From Ilyomonas limi (GTDB taxonomy: Bacteria > Bacteroidota > Bacteroidia > Chitinophagales > Chitinophagaceae): DNA of 64,000 nt. A program made the position numbers and the translations under genes. The stretch is taken from positions 186,001-250,000 of the forward strand of contig NZ_SZQL01000006.1 of assembly GCF_005233845.1 (NCBI RefSeq). Reading direction: 5' to 3'. The notes below the pieces were generated by a model. That model was given only the letters and a program-made list of their open reading frames with translations. It did no database searches and had not been told where the DNA came from. Positions 54,156-63,185 of the stretch are shown piece by piece (positions within the stretch are counted from its first letter, which is position 1; every line of letters begins with the position of its first letter).

Positions 54156-55135
54156 ATGAAAAATGAAAAATTGTGCTGTGGTATTGATGTATCACAAAAC
54201 ACACTGGATGTTGCCTATCAGAATAATCTTGGTGACATCTTCCATATCAAGGTAGGCAATAACAACAAAGGCTTTGAAACCATCCTGGCACACACCGGCA
54301 CCACTTACCACTTTGTTATGGAAGCTACGGGTGTTTACTACGTGCGCCTTGCCTTCTTTTTGCATGCAAAAGGATTTGCCACAAGTGTAGTTAATGCACT
54401 GAGCATTAAGCGCTATATTCAGATGCAAGGGGAAAGAAACAAAACAGATAAGAAGGATGCCGGATGGATATGCCGCTATGCTATGGACCAGTGTCCTGAG
54501 TTGTGGCAAATGCCTGATGCAGCTTATTTTGAGAGCAAACAGCTTTACAATACTATACGCGACTATAGTGAACAGATCAAGCGTTATAATAACCAGCTGC
54601 ACAGCCTGCGCTTATTGCCAATACAAAGGATGCAATAAGGTCACTGGAGAAAATGAAAGTACTGCTTGAAAAAGAAATGCACTCAATAGAAGTAAAACCT
54701 GAAGCTTTGCTGATGCAGTGGCAACCTCAGCAGGTTAAAAATATAAGCAGCGTTAAAGCTATTGGAAAAAGAGCTACCGCTATGCTCATCATCTTTACCC
54801 AAGGCTTTCGTTATACCCACAACTACCGCCAACTGATCAGTTTTGCTGGTCTCAGTCCACGACAATACAGCAGTGGCACCAGTATAATCGGTAAGTCTAA
54901 AATATGCAAGAAAGGAGGCAAGCCCATGCGTGATGTGCTGTACATGTGTGCTATGAGTGCTATCAAAACCAATACTGCATGTAAAGCTTTGTATGAGCGA
55001 TTGAGAGCAAAAGGGAAATCGGGTAAACTGTCCCTAATAGCAGTATGTAACAAACTGCTCAAACAGGTTTTTGCAGTGGTAAAAAACAACACTTTATACC
55101 AACCAAATTATTGCTCCGCCAAACCAGCAAATTAA
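54156..55135 (+). pseudogene. IS110-family transposase with a one-base frameshift
   Basis: Frame 1 (54156-54638) carries the RuvC-like DEDD domain with Asp11, Glu56, Asp98 and Asp101 (GIDVSQNTLDVA, FVMEATGVYY, KTDKKDAGW). The second frame (to 55135) continues with AIRSLEKMKVLLEKEMHSIE, SVKAIGKRATAMLIIFTQGF, FAGLSPRQYSSGTSIIGKSKICKKGGKPMRDVLYMCA, including the Ser-rich motif of the Tnp domain. The two join if one A is added to CAAAGG at 54624-54629, giving IQKDAIRSLEK. All catalytic residues are present, so the break is recent, a sequencing error, or a frameshift used in expression. Confidence 0.88.
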
Positions 55136-55146
55136 TTTGGTTTTTT
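55101..55146 (+). terminator. Terminator-like hairpin at the end of the IS110 transposase
   Basis: Ten-bp stem AACCAAATTA / TAATTTGGTT (55101-55110 and 55133-55142) followed by TTTTTT. The loop of 22 bases is large, and the hairpin overlaps the stop codon. Confidence 0.45.
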
Positions 55147-55178
55147 ACACAGTTCATGTTAGCGGTATGTGCCTTTTG

Positions 55179-55499
55179 TCAAGGTAATTGAAATAAGAGT
55201 TTGAGTTTGTTATTTAATTCTGTCATTTCCGTTGGTCCAAGTCTGCCCAAAAGTCCTTTGGCTAAAGACCTGTCTAACGTCGCAATCTTACTTGTTCGGA
55301 TGAGTGATTGCTTTCTAAGTCTGTTTGTGGCAGTTGGAGTTAGCAGCACGTCAGTAGGCTCTTGCCAGCCAAGTTGTGTCGTAATAAAGCAAACTGTAAT
55401 GTCAAGGTTTGTGTTAGCAAGAACAACAGCCGGACGGAGTTTACTACCGCTCAGGTCAGTAAAGGGAAAAGTAATAAGCACAATGTCGCCCTTAGCCAT
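55179..55499 (-). CDS. PemK/MazF-family endoribonuclease toxin
   Basis: A 106-residue toxin of the MazF/PemK fold: MAKGDIVLITFPFTDLSGSKLRPAVVLAN, then ITVCFITTQLGW and LIRTSKIATLDRSLAKGLLGRLGPTEMTELNNKL. The family cleaves mRNA at short sites. The start overlaps the antitoxin gene by 8 bp. Its stop lies 18 bp from the AGCGG half of element C, so the toxin-antitoxin pair forms a cassette unit of its own. Confidence 0.92.
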   Translation of the reverse strand: MAKGDIVLITFPFTDLSGSKLRPAVVLANTNLDITVCFITTQLGWQEPTDVLLTPTATNRLRKQSLIRTSKIATLDRSLAKGLLGRLGPTEMTELNNKLKLLFQLP

Positions 55500-55722
55500 T
55501 GTACACTTCCTTTAAGTCATCTACTGAATAAAGGTCTTCTTCATTATGTAAAAAGTCGAAAGTCTGGCTGTCGGAAGTCAGCTTTTGAATGCCTTGCATC
55601 AATAAGTGCTCCTCATAACGTTTGGTCACGAAGTCGGCAAAATCAGAAATTGCTTCTGCTTTTTCTTCCGGTAATTGGTTAATAGCCTTTATCGTCCGCT
55701 CAATGATTGCTTGTCGAGTCAT
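55492..55722 (-). CDS. Antitoxin of the PemK/MazF pair
   Basis: A 76-residue acidic protein (MTRQAIIERTIKAINQLPEEKAEAISDFADFVTKRYEEHLLMQGIQKLTSDS) ending with an acidic tail SVDDLKEVYNG. The N-terminal helix pair resembles small DUF2281-like antitoxins. Overlap with the toxin gene (8 bp) supports the pairing. A near-consensus -7 element TATCTTTA lies on the minus strand at 55745-55752, 22 bp before the ATG. Confidence 0.85.
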   Translation of the reverse strand: MTRQAIIERTIKAINQLPEEKAEAISDFADFVTKRYEEHLLMQGIQKLTSDSQTFDFLHNEEDLYSVDDLKEVYNG

Positions 55723-55932
55723 GTCAATGAATTTATCACGTCCGTAAAGATAACAATTTTGAACAAGTAGGAAATGTCACAACGGCATTACAGCCAACTC
55801 TCAAATATACGCAACTCCAAATACCAAACGTTCGCAAATTCATTCAGAAGCAGGTGTATATACGCAATACACAGCAGGAAAACATTCGTATTCGTCAATT
55901 TTTCTGTAACTTTCCTTTACTAATTGCCCTTT
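55723..55932. other. Right border of the accessory region
   Basis: Contains the minus-strand -7 candidate of the antitoxin (55745-55752) and, further right, CAACGGCATTACAGCCAACTC (55781-55801), which on the minus strand reads GTTGGCTGTAATGCCGTTG and may be the end of a truncated further element. Nothing else stands out. Confidence 0.35.
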
Positions 55933-57678
55933 ATGAAAAAGCTCCTTCCCCTGTTGATAGCAGCTTTTGCTTCTGCTGCATTCATCCATGCAGGTATCAC
56001 TTCACACCTGTCTTCAAAAGAAGCTGTTCAGAAAACTTTATGGTACAAAAAACAATACACCCTAAGCTGTAGCCCCAACCTGGTGCTGTTTGATGTGGAT
56101 GACAGTGCCAATGCCATTCCCCTGCTAAGCGGCTGGGGCGATTATCGCATGCCGGTATCTGAAACAAACGACAGTGCACGCATTTACTTTGAGCAGGGCA
56201 TTAATATGTATTATGCTTTTCATATCATCGAAGCAGTAGCATCGTTTGAAAAAGCTACTCAATTTGACCCAAACTTTGCAATGGGCTATTGGGGCAAGGC
56301 ATTAGCTTATGGACCAAACATTAACGATTATGGTTATGCTGCCTCACCCGACGCATTGGTGGCTGTGGCGAAAGCTATTGCCAATAAGAATAACTGCACA
56401 CCGGTAGAGCTAGCTCTTATTGACGCAATGACTGTCCGATACAGTGCCGATACAACCCAAACACGTGAGCACTTAAACCAACTATATGCTGATGCAATGA
56501 AAAAAGTATATCAGCAAAACACCAATAATCCCGATGTAGGTGCTTTATATGCCGATGCCCTCATGCTGTTGCATCCATGGGATTTTTACAATAAAGCAGG
56601 TAAAGAAAAAACGTGGACGCCGGAGATCGTGCAAACGCTGGAGCGTGTTTTGAAAATAAGCCCCAATCATCCCGGTGCGGCACATTATTACATACATGCA
56701 GTGGAGGCTTCAAGCCATCCTGAAAGAGCATTGGCAGTTTCGGATATGTTGCCTTTGCTAATGCCTGGCTTATCGCACATAGTGCACATGCCGGCTCATA
56801 TTTACATCCGTACAGGCAATTATAAAAAAGGCGAAGCAGTTAATGATCTGGCAGTAAAGCGCTATTACGATTACCTTACTAAATATGCTCCGGTAGCTAA
56901 CAATACACCACTGTATCTCATTCACAATCTTCACATGCAGGCAACATGTGCCAATATGGATGGTAAGTTTAAAACAGCCGAAAAATTATCAATAGATACG
57001 CGCAACAGCTTTGATAGCAGCTGGCAAAGTATGCCCGACTTCTTTGGTGTATTTGTACAATATATTTATATGACACCTTATTTAACCCTTATCCGTTTTG
57101 GTAAATGGGATGATATTTTGCAAACACCCGAAATACCTGCCAGCTACGTGTACGGCAATCTGATTTGGCATTATGGAAGAGGATTGGCATATGCAAGAAA
57201 GCATCAGTTTGATAATGCATCAAAAGAATTGCAGGCGGTACAACAGGGTATGACCAACAGCCAGTTGAGTGCACCGGCACCCTCCTATGCAAATCCGGGT
57301 ATTAACGGTGCAGGCGTGGCAGAGAAAATATTGCAGGGCGTGATTGCTGAAGAACAAAATAATCTGCCCGCTTCCATCCTCTTTTTGCAGGAAGCAGTAA
57401 ACAGGGAAGATTCGATGATTTATAATGAACCCAAAGACTGGGTGCATCCTGCACGGCAATACTTAGGCACTGTTCTATTGAAAGCCAAACAATATGCCGC
57501 AGCGGAAAAAGTGTTTAAAGATGATTTGTACTTCAATCCAAACAATGGCTGGTCTTATACCGGATTAAATCGGGCTTTAAGGCTTCAGGATAAAAAGGGC
57601 GAAGCGGCTGCCGTACAGCAGAAAGCAGCAATAGCTTTTGCAGATAGTGATGAAAAAATTACTGATGCCGTGTTTTAA
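55933..57678 (+). CDS. Exported tetratricopeptide-repeat protein
   Basis: About 581 residues with a signal peptide (MKKLLPLLIAAFASAAFIHAG). TPR-like helices include ARIYFEQGINMYYAFHIIEAVASFEKATQFDPNFAMGYWGKAL, LKISPNHPGAAHYYIHAVEASSHPERAL, and near the C-terminus SILFLQEAVNREDSMIYNEPK, KQYAAAEKVFKDDLYFNPNNGWSYTGLNRAL. The HPGAAHYYIHAVE segment is shared with a large family of bacterial TPR proteins of unknown role. The ATG at 55933 is preferred to the TTG at 55924. Confidence 0.86.
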   Translation: MKKLLPLLIAAFASAAFIHAGITSHLSSKEAVQKTLWYKKQYTLSCSPNLVLFDVDDSANAIPLLSGWGDYRMPVSETNDSARIYFEQGINMYYAFHIIEAVASFEKATQFDPNFAMGYWGKALAYGPNINDYGYAASPDALVAVAKAIANKNNCTPVELALIDAMTVRYSADTTQTREHLNQLYADAMKKVYQQNTNNPDVGALYADALMLLHPWDFYNKAGKEKTWTPEIVQTLERVLKISPNHPGAAHYYIHAVEASSHPERALAVSDMLPLLMPGLSHIVHMPAHIYIRTGNYKKGEAVNDLAVKRYYDYLTKYAPVANNTPLYLIHNLHMQATCANMDGKFKTAEKLSIDTRNSFDSSWQSMPDFFGVFVQYIYMTPYLTLIRFGKWDDILQTPEIPASYVYGNLIWHYGRGLAYARKHQFDNASKELQAVQQGMTNSQLSAPAPSYANPGINGAGVAEKILQGVIAEEQNNLPASILFLQEAVNREDSMIYNEPKDWVHPARQYLGTVLLKAKQYAAAEKVFKDDLYFNPNNGWSYTGLNRALRLQDKKGEAAAVQQKAAIAFADSDEKITDAVF

Positions 57679-57850
57679 TGTATTACCTATTGCAGCATAT
57701 CTTTCCCCGCTCTATATTTTTATTGCTGGGGACATATTCAGCCGCTGTAGAAATTACATTTTTTCAGCATATCGGTTCATAAAATAATTTGTATAACCGC
57801 TTATTTTTTATTTATCTTCAATTAACCTTCCACCTAAAACATTCATACCC

Positions 57851-58270
57851 ATGAAAACAGCTAATGATTTTCTCACTGAAATTGATTATCTCACAGAACA
57901 CAATGGCATCGTAAAAACATTACAGTATTACATTGATGGCTCGCGTGCCGGCAACAGCGATTTGATGCGTCCCGGCTTTCACCCCGACGCTACGTTGGTT
58001 GGCTATGTTGATGGCAATTTGTTGTTTACTCCCATTAAAGTATTATTTGACTGGATTGACGAGAATGGACCTGCACCCGACATTGAACCCGATTTTGCCA
58101 GTATTGAAATCTTAAACACCATTGCGGTTGTCCGGCTTGAGATAAAGCAATGGTCAGGCAATCTTGCAGGCTCTGGCGTTCACATGTCCGATCTTTTTAA
58201 TCTCGTTAAAACGGAAGACGGCTGGAAAATTTCGCAGAAACTGTTTCACTGGCATTCGCAGCAAATGTAA
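57851..58270 (+). CDS. Nuclear transport factor 2-like (lumazine-binding type) protein
   Basis: A 139-residue cystatin-like alpha+beta protein: TLQYYIDGSRAGNSDLMRPGFHPDATLVGYVDGNLL, VRLEIKQWSGNLAGSGVHMSDLFNLVKTEDGWKISQKLFHWH. This is the lumazine-binding-like group (PF12893) of the NTF2 fold, usually small-molecule binders or dehydratases/isomerases without a fixed motif. No signal peptide. Single gene. Confidence 0.87.
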   Translation: MKTANDFLTEIDYLTEHNGIVKTLQYYIDGSRAGNSDLMRPGFHPDATLVGYVDGNLLFTPIKVLFDWIDENGPAPDIEPDFASIEILNTIAVVRLEIKQWSGNLAGSGVHMSDLFNLVKTEDGWKISQKLFHWHSQQM

Positions 58271-58439
58271 GATTGCTTACTGCTAGTGGGTGTATCATCC
58301 GCCAGTAGTAATTTAAAATGGGATTTTGTTGGTAGCAACCCTATTCTGACACTTCGCAAAAGTGTGAAAAAACAATTGCATGAGACACTTCTTAAAAATT
58401 ACCAGAAAAAATAATTTTTTCATCCTTATAACATAAATC

Positions 58440-58907
58440 ATGAAACAAGTTAAACGCAACATTTACTTCTTTATACTGATTTCGGCTTTATTGCTAATTA
58501 GTTGTAATCAGTCTGCAACTACTTCAGAAAATAGTAATATGGATACCACCTCATCTGTTACAAACACGGATACAGCTTCAGCGTTCGCATACGACCCGGC
58601 AATGGATCCGTTGACGGTAGGAGCACAATTCTCTAAAAAGCTTGGTGATACTTTGAATATAAAGATGTTTGAGGTGACACTAAAACCGGGAGATTCCGTT
58701 GCTATTCACACACACCCAGACCATTCCTTTTATGTTATACAAGGAGGCAAAATTGAAGTGACCATGCAGGGAATGGATAAACAAATAATGGAATTAAAAG
58801 CAGGAACCGGATGGATAGGTGGCCCCACAACAGACTTTGGTAAGAACATTGGTAATACTACAGTAAAATGGGTTGAAACTGATGTTTACAGGCCACGAGG
58901 TAAATAA
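58440..58907 (+). CDS. Cupin-domain lipoprotein
   Basis: A 155-residue lipoprotein: the signal peptide ends in the lipobox LLISC with lipid-modified Cys22. A Thr/Ser-rich linker (about 23-50) precedes one cupin barrel with FEVTLKPGDSVAIHTHPDHSFYVIQGGKIEVTM and GTGWIGGPTTDFGKNIG. The metal ligands His and His in HTHPDH are present; the second motif is short. It may face the periplasm because the residues after Cys are not acidic as in surface lipoproteins. Confidence 0.85.
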   Translation: MKQVKRNIYFFILISALLLISCNQSATTSENSNMDTTSSVTNTDTASAFAYDPAMDPLTVGAQFSKKLGDTLNIKMFEVTLKPGDSVAIHTHPDHSFYVIQGGKIEVTMQGMDKQIMELKAGTGWIGGPTTDFGKNIGNTTVKWVETDVYRPRGK

Positions 58908-59350
58908 ATTTTAAAAAGATAAGATACATCTCCCAACAATTTAACCTTTAAAGTGTCTTCTTTTTGTGCTGCTACACGCGTTATAAAGAATCCACGGCAG
59001 AGAAGCCGGTAACAGACAGTTCTGCCGAATAAGCAATAGCTTTTGTGTGGCTGCACAAAAAAGAAGATATAGAATTGTAAGGGATTTTTTATACTACAGA
59101 GACTGATTTGATAATCATACATTTCATTCCTTTATCTTCTTTACGTTCCGGTTTTATCTATCCACGCTGCGCTTTTATCATATTGTAATTTAAAGATAGC
59201 CCCAATCCTAAAATAAAGTAGCAACTAGTTTACATGACTACATTCCTGTCAAAAATTATTAAATGCTGTAAAACAATACCATGTAAGAATATAAAATTTT
59301 AAACGCTTTTCAAAACGGCGGGGTGCACGTTTCACTTTATTTTTGCAGTA
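58908..59350. other. 443-bp intergenic region
   Basis: No supported gene. A small hairpin TTTTGTG / CACAAAA (59041-59047 and 59054-59060) is the only structure. The -7 element of the next gene lies at 59338-59345. Confidence 0.4.
59338..59345 (+). promoter_or_regulatory. Candidate -7 element TATTTTTG of the MFS gene, possible leaderless start
   Basis: Exact TAnnTTTG; with the six-base distance seen at rnpB, transcription would start on the A of the ATG at 59351. Confidence 0.42.
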
Positions 59351-60508
59351 ATGCAACTGGTTTCTAAGGCTACATTACCACGCGTAAAACACCGTGCCGC
59401 TACCCTTGTTTACTTCTTCATGTCGGGCTTTGGCTATTCCACCTGGGCATCGCGCATACCTACTATACAGGCACAACTGCACCTCAACGAGGCACAACTG
59501 GGCACTGCCTTGCTTGCAGCCCCCATTGGTATATTGCTGACGGTGCCTTTTACCAGCAACCTGCTCAACCGCTACAGCAGCAAGAGCATCATGATATTCG
59601 GGGCTGTCTTTTACAATGCCGTGCTGGGTATTTTAGGGTATGTTACCCAGTTTTGGCAATTGTGGTTGGTGCTGTTTTGCTTTGGCTCTTCGCGCAATTT
59701 GCTCAACCTCAGCATGAATGCACAAGGTGTGGAAGTACAACGCCTGTACGATGAATCTATTATTACCACATTCCATGCAGTGTGGAGCATGGCCGGTTTT
59801 GCAGGTGCAGCAGTAGGCTTTTTGTTTGTATCGTCGGGTTTGCCGTTAAAAGTGCATTTGCTTTCGGTAAGCGCCTTTTTATTATTACTCTCGATTATAT
59901 TTTACCCGAATACCTATTATATAAAACCTACAGTGCAGCCGCGCAAAAAATTATTTATAATGCCCGACCGCTACCTGATGGTGTTTGCAGTAATAGCCTT
60001 TGCTTCAATGGCGTGCGAAAACGTGATGTACGACTGGAGTGGTATCTATTTTAGAAAAGCAGTAATGGCGGATAAGGAGACTGCAACAGCAGCCTTTGTA
60101 TTGTATATGGTATCTATGACAACCGGGCGTTTTTTAGGTGATAGAATTGTAAATAAATTGGGCATTCTTACTATACTGCGCTACAGTGGCTTACTGATAT
60201 GTACCGGATTACTCATTGCAAGCTTGCTGCCATACACTGTTACGGCAGGTATTGGCTTTGTACTCACCGGTTTGGGTGTATCATGCATTATACCGCTGGT
60301 ATTTAGCCTCGCCGGAAAATCTAAGACCATGAGCAGCGGTACGGCTATTGCATCGGTATCTACCATCAGCTATTTTGGCTTTTTGGTAGTACCGCCGGGC
60401 GTGGGTTATATAGCGCAGGCAATCGGGTTGCAATGGTCGTTTGGCATTGTTGCAGTGTTTGGTGCTGTTATTTTCGTATTGGCAACCACTATCCGGCAAC
60501 AGGAATAA
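59351..60508 (+). CDS. MFS transporter
   Basis: A 385-residue carrier with about 12 membrane helices. The N-terminal FFMSGFGYSTWASRIPTIQAQLHLNEAQLGTALLAAPIGILL and the central RNLLNLSMNAQGVEVQRLYDESIITTFHAVWSMAGFAGAAVG are typical of YbjJ-like MFS members. The charged inter-helix loop SNLLNRYSSKSIM is short. The substrate is unknown. The mprF gene starts 82 bp later on the same strand and may share the transcript. Confidence 0.87.
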   Translation: MQLVSKATLPRVKHRAATLVYFFMSGFGYSTWASRIPTIQAQLHLNEAQLGTALLAAPIGILLTVPFTSNLLNRYSSKSIMIFGAVFYNAVLGILGYVTQFWQLWLVLFCFGSSRNLLNLSMNAQGVEVQRLYDESIITTFHAVWSMAGFAGAAVGFLFVSSGLPLKVHLLSVSAFLLLLSIIFYPNTYYIKPTVQPRKKLFIMPDRYLMVFAVIAFASMACENVMYDWSGIYFRKAVMADKETATAAFVLYMVSMTTGRFLGDRIVNKLGILTILRYSGLLICTGLLIASLLPYTVTAGIGFVLTGLGVSCIIPLVFSLAGKSKTMSSGTAIASVSTISYFGFLVVPPGVGYIAQAIGLQWSFGIVAVFGAVIFVLATTIRQQE

Positions 60509-60590
60509 ATATGGTGATACGCGTGTAGGATACCGTGATATTCCTGCATATTCAGCTTTCATCGGCCTAATCAGTTATCCTTACAGTCTC

Positions 60591-63185
60591 ATGCAAATAA
60601 CTTTTTTTAAAAATATACGCCTTCCTAAAAAGTTTTACTGGCGCGAGGTACTGGCCGTCTTTCTGCTGGTGGTGTGCATTTATTTTTTTCATCAGCAGCG
60701 CCGCGAAATAAGCCTGATTTTACCCTACCTGCATCAAGCCAGTAATAGTTGGTTGCTGCTTGCTGCGGTGGTCACCGGCATATTTGTACTTTGTCAATCT
60801 GCCATGTATGCCTTCAGTTTCAATGCTATTAAAACACCATTTCCGTTAAGCAGTGCCATTGAGCTTTTTCTCAAACGCAATTTTCTTTCTACTTTTTTGC
60901 CCGGTGGCGGTGTAAGTGCACTTGCGTATGTTCCTAAAAGTGTTAAACGCACCGTACCTGATAGAATGAAAATACACCAGGCTTCGGGCTTGTTTGGCTT
61001 TGCCGGTATTTTATCAACCTTTATTATCAGCCTTACGGTGTTGTTGCTGGCAGCAGGCGGCGGCAACAGCAAAGACATGCAGCAAACAGCCATTGGTATG
61101 GGTGTATTAACAATATTGATTGCGTTGCTGCTGTTTGTACTATATAATATTCGTAAAGAAAAAGCATTATATCAATGGATAAAAAACCGCTATCCTAAAA
61201 CAGCACTTACTTTATTGCAGGTTACCGGTGCATCGGTAGATGGCAAGTGGTATTTACTTACCGTATTCGCTTCAATTGGCGTGGAAGTATGCGGCATTGC
61301 GCACCTGTACATTGCTATGCTGGCCGCCGGCGTACATCCATCGTTGCAGGCAGCGGGGCTGGCGTATGTTATCTCTGTTTTGTTGATGGTGGCTTCACCG
61401 TTTTTGAGAGGTGTGGGTGCGGTGGAGTTATCCGTAGTGTATATTTTAGGACACTTTGGATATACGCCGGTAGAGGCGTTAGCGATTGCGCTTATCTATC
61501 GTGCATTTGAATTTTGGTTGCCCATGTTGTGCGGCTTGTTTTCTTTTTTGGTAAAAGGGAAAGCACTTTTTCTTCGCATTTTTCCAGCTTTTACTATCTT
61601 TTTGCTGGGCGTTGTCAATATTCTTTCGGTGCTTACGCCACCTGTTGCGCAGCGCATGAAAATGCTGCACAATTTCGTAAACGCTGCGGAAATTCATGCT
61701 TCCAATACATTGGTTATTTATATAGGCGTTGCACTCATTGTTACGGCAACATTCCTCATAAGAGGGCTGCGTAATGCGTGGTGGCTGGCGTTTATATTTA
61801 CGCTGGTATCGCTGGGCGGGCACATTACCAAAGGGCTGGATTGGGAGGAAGCAATACTTGCCCTGATAGTATTACTTTCTTTACTTTTTTCCAGAAAACA
61901 ATATACTGTCCGCACCAACCCACGGCTCATCAGCCGGGCACTTACGCTGGCTATATCCACTTTTGTAGCAGTAATGGTATATGGTTATATTGGTTTTTAT
62001 TTTTTAAAGACAAGGCATTTTGGTATTGATTTCAACAGGTACCAATCGCTGGGCTATACGCTTCGTATTTTTTTGTTGCAAAAAATTGACCTCGAGCCGC
62101 TTACCCCTTTTGCCAGCGAATTTCTAATTTCGATGTATGCGCTGGCGTTGGGTGCCTGGATTTTTTTGCTGTATGCCCTGGTAAAGCCTTACCTGAGCAA
62201 ATCGTATATAAATAAAGAAACCGACAAAGCATTACAACTATTGCAAAAGTATGGCTGCTCATCGGTGGATTTTTTTAAAATAGCCAATGATAAACTGTTG
62301 TATTTCTCCAAACAATACGAAGCTTTTGTAGCTTATCGTATCGAAAACGGTTTTGCACTGGTGCTGGAAGTGCCGGTATGTGCCGAAGAAAATTTATCTG
62401 CTGTGCTCGAAGAATTTTCAGATTATTGTAACCATCTGGGATTAAAAACGGCATACTATCGTGTGGATGAAAACAGTCTTTCTTATTTTGAACAACAACG
62501 AAAAAAAAGTCTGCTCATAGGGCAGGAAGCAATTGTAGATGTTGAGCAGTTTGACCTTGCGGGAAGGGATAAAAAATCATTGCGTAACGGGCTGAATAGC
62601 CTGCAAAAAAAAGGGTATATAACAGCAGTTTACTGCCCGCCCTATTCAACCGAACTCATGCAACAACTTAAAGCCGTATCGGACGAATGGCTGCAAGTAA
62701 CCAATCGCACCGAAATGATTTTTTCACAAGGCAGTTTTGATGAAGACATCAACCTTCAGGAACTCATTATTACTAAAAATGCGGATGGCATGCCGGTTGC
62801 TTTTCTCAATATCATTCCTGATTTTGCGCCTGGTGAATGCACCTACGACCTCATACGCAAAACATCGGAGGCGCCGGGTGGCTGTATGGATGCGTTGATC
62901 ATAGAACTAATAAAATATGCCAAAGAAAAAGGCTGCCGCTTTGTAAACCTTGGGCTTGCGCCCATGTCTGGATTAGAGCACGCCGATAAAACACTGGAAC
63001 GGCTGATGCGCTATGCGTACGAAAAGATCCGCCGTTTTCGCCATTACCAGGGCTTGCGGGCATTTAAAGAAAAGTATGCATCGCAATGGCTGAACAAGTA
63101 TCTGGTGTATGATAATGATTTTGATTTGCTGCGCCTTCCGGCAGTGTTGAATAAAGCAATGAAACCAATAAAGCATGATGAATAG
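60591..63185 (+). CDS. mprF: Aminoacyl-phosphatidylglycerol synthase/flippase, MprF-like
   Basis: About 864 residues. The N-terminal 520 residues hold roughly 14 membrane helices of the flippase domain (FLSTFLPGGGVSALAYVPKSVKR, ASPFLRGVGAVELSVVYILGHFGYTPVEALAIALIYRAFEFWLPML). The C-terminal 300 residues are the DUF2156 transferase domain (NDKLLYFSKQYEAFVAYRIENGFALVLEVPVC, AVSDEWLQVTNRTEMIFSQGSFD, CTYDLIRKTSEAPGGCMDALIIELIKYAKEKGCRFVNLGLAPMSGLEHAD). It moves Lys or Ala from tRNA to phosphatidylglycerol and flips the product, lowering surface charge. The ATG at 60591 is chosen; the upstream frame runs through the MFS gene. Confidence 0.92.
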   Translation: MQITFFKNIRLPKKFYWREVLAVFLLVVCIYFFHQQRREISLILPYLHQASNSWLLLAAVVTGIFVLCQSAMYAFSFNAIKTPFPLSSAIELFLKRNFLSTFLPGGGVSALAYVPKSVKRTVPDRMKIHQASGLFGFAGILSTFIISLTVLLLAAGGGNSKDMQQTAIGMGVLTILIALLLFVLYNIRKEKALYQWIKNRYPKTALTLLQVTGASVDGKWYLLTVFASIGVEVCGIAHLYIAMLAAGVHPSLQAAGLAYVISVLLMVASPFLRGVGAVELSVVYILGHFGYTPVEALAIALIYRAFEFWLPMLCGLFSFLVKGKALFLRIFPAFTIFLLGVVNILSVLTPPVAQRMKMLHNFVNAAEIHASNTLVIYIGVALIVTATFLIRGLRNAWWLAFIFTLVSLGGHITKGLDWEEAILALIVLLSLLFSRKQYTVRTNPRLISRALTLAISTFVAVMVYGYIGFYFLKTRHFGIDFNRYQSLGYTLRIFLLQKIDLEPLTPFASEFLISMYALALGAWIFLLYALVKPYLSKSYINKETDKALQLLQKYGCSSVDFFKIANDKLLYFSKQYEAFVAYRIENGFALVLEVPVCAEENLSAVLEEFSDYCNHLGLKTAYYRVDENSLSYFEQQRKKSLLIGQEAIVDVEQFDLAGRDKKSLRNGLNSLQKKGYITAVYCPPYSTELMQQLKAVSDEWLQVTNRTEMIFSQGSFDEDINLQELIITKNADGMPVAFLNIIPDFAPGECTYDLIRKTSEAPGGCMDALIIELIKYAKEKGCRFVNLGLAPMSGLEHADKTLERLMRYAYEKIRRFRHYQGLRAFKEKYASQWLNKYLVYDNDFDLLRLPAVLNKAMKPIKHDE

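Larger units (their letters stand above)
53894..55160 (+). mobile_element. IS110-family insertion sequence inserted in the core of element C
   Basis: A 1267-bp element: a 262-bp non-coding left end, a transposase with DEDD RuvC-like and Tnp IS110 C-terminal domains, and a short right end with a terminator-like hairpin. ATGTT precedes the left junction (53889-53893) and also ends the element (55156-55160). Joining the flanks restores ATGTTAGCGGTATG, which matches ATGTTAGCGGT in element A. IS110 elements make no usual target duplications or terminal inverted repeats, in line with this. Confidence 0.7.
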
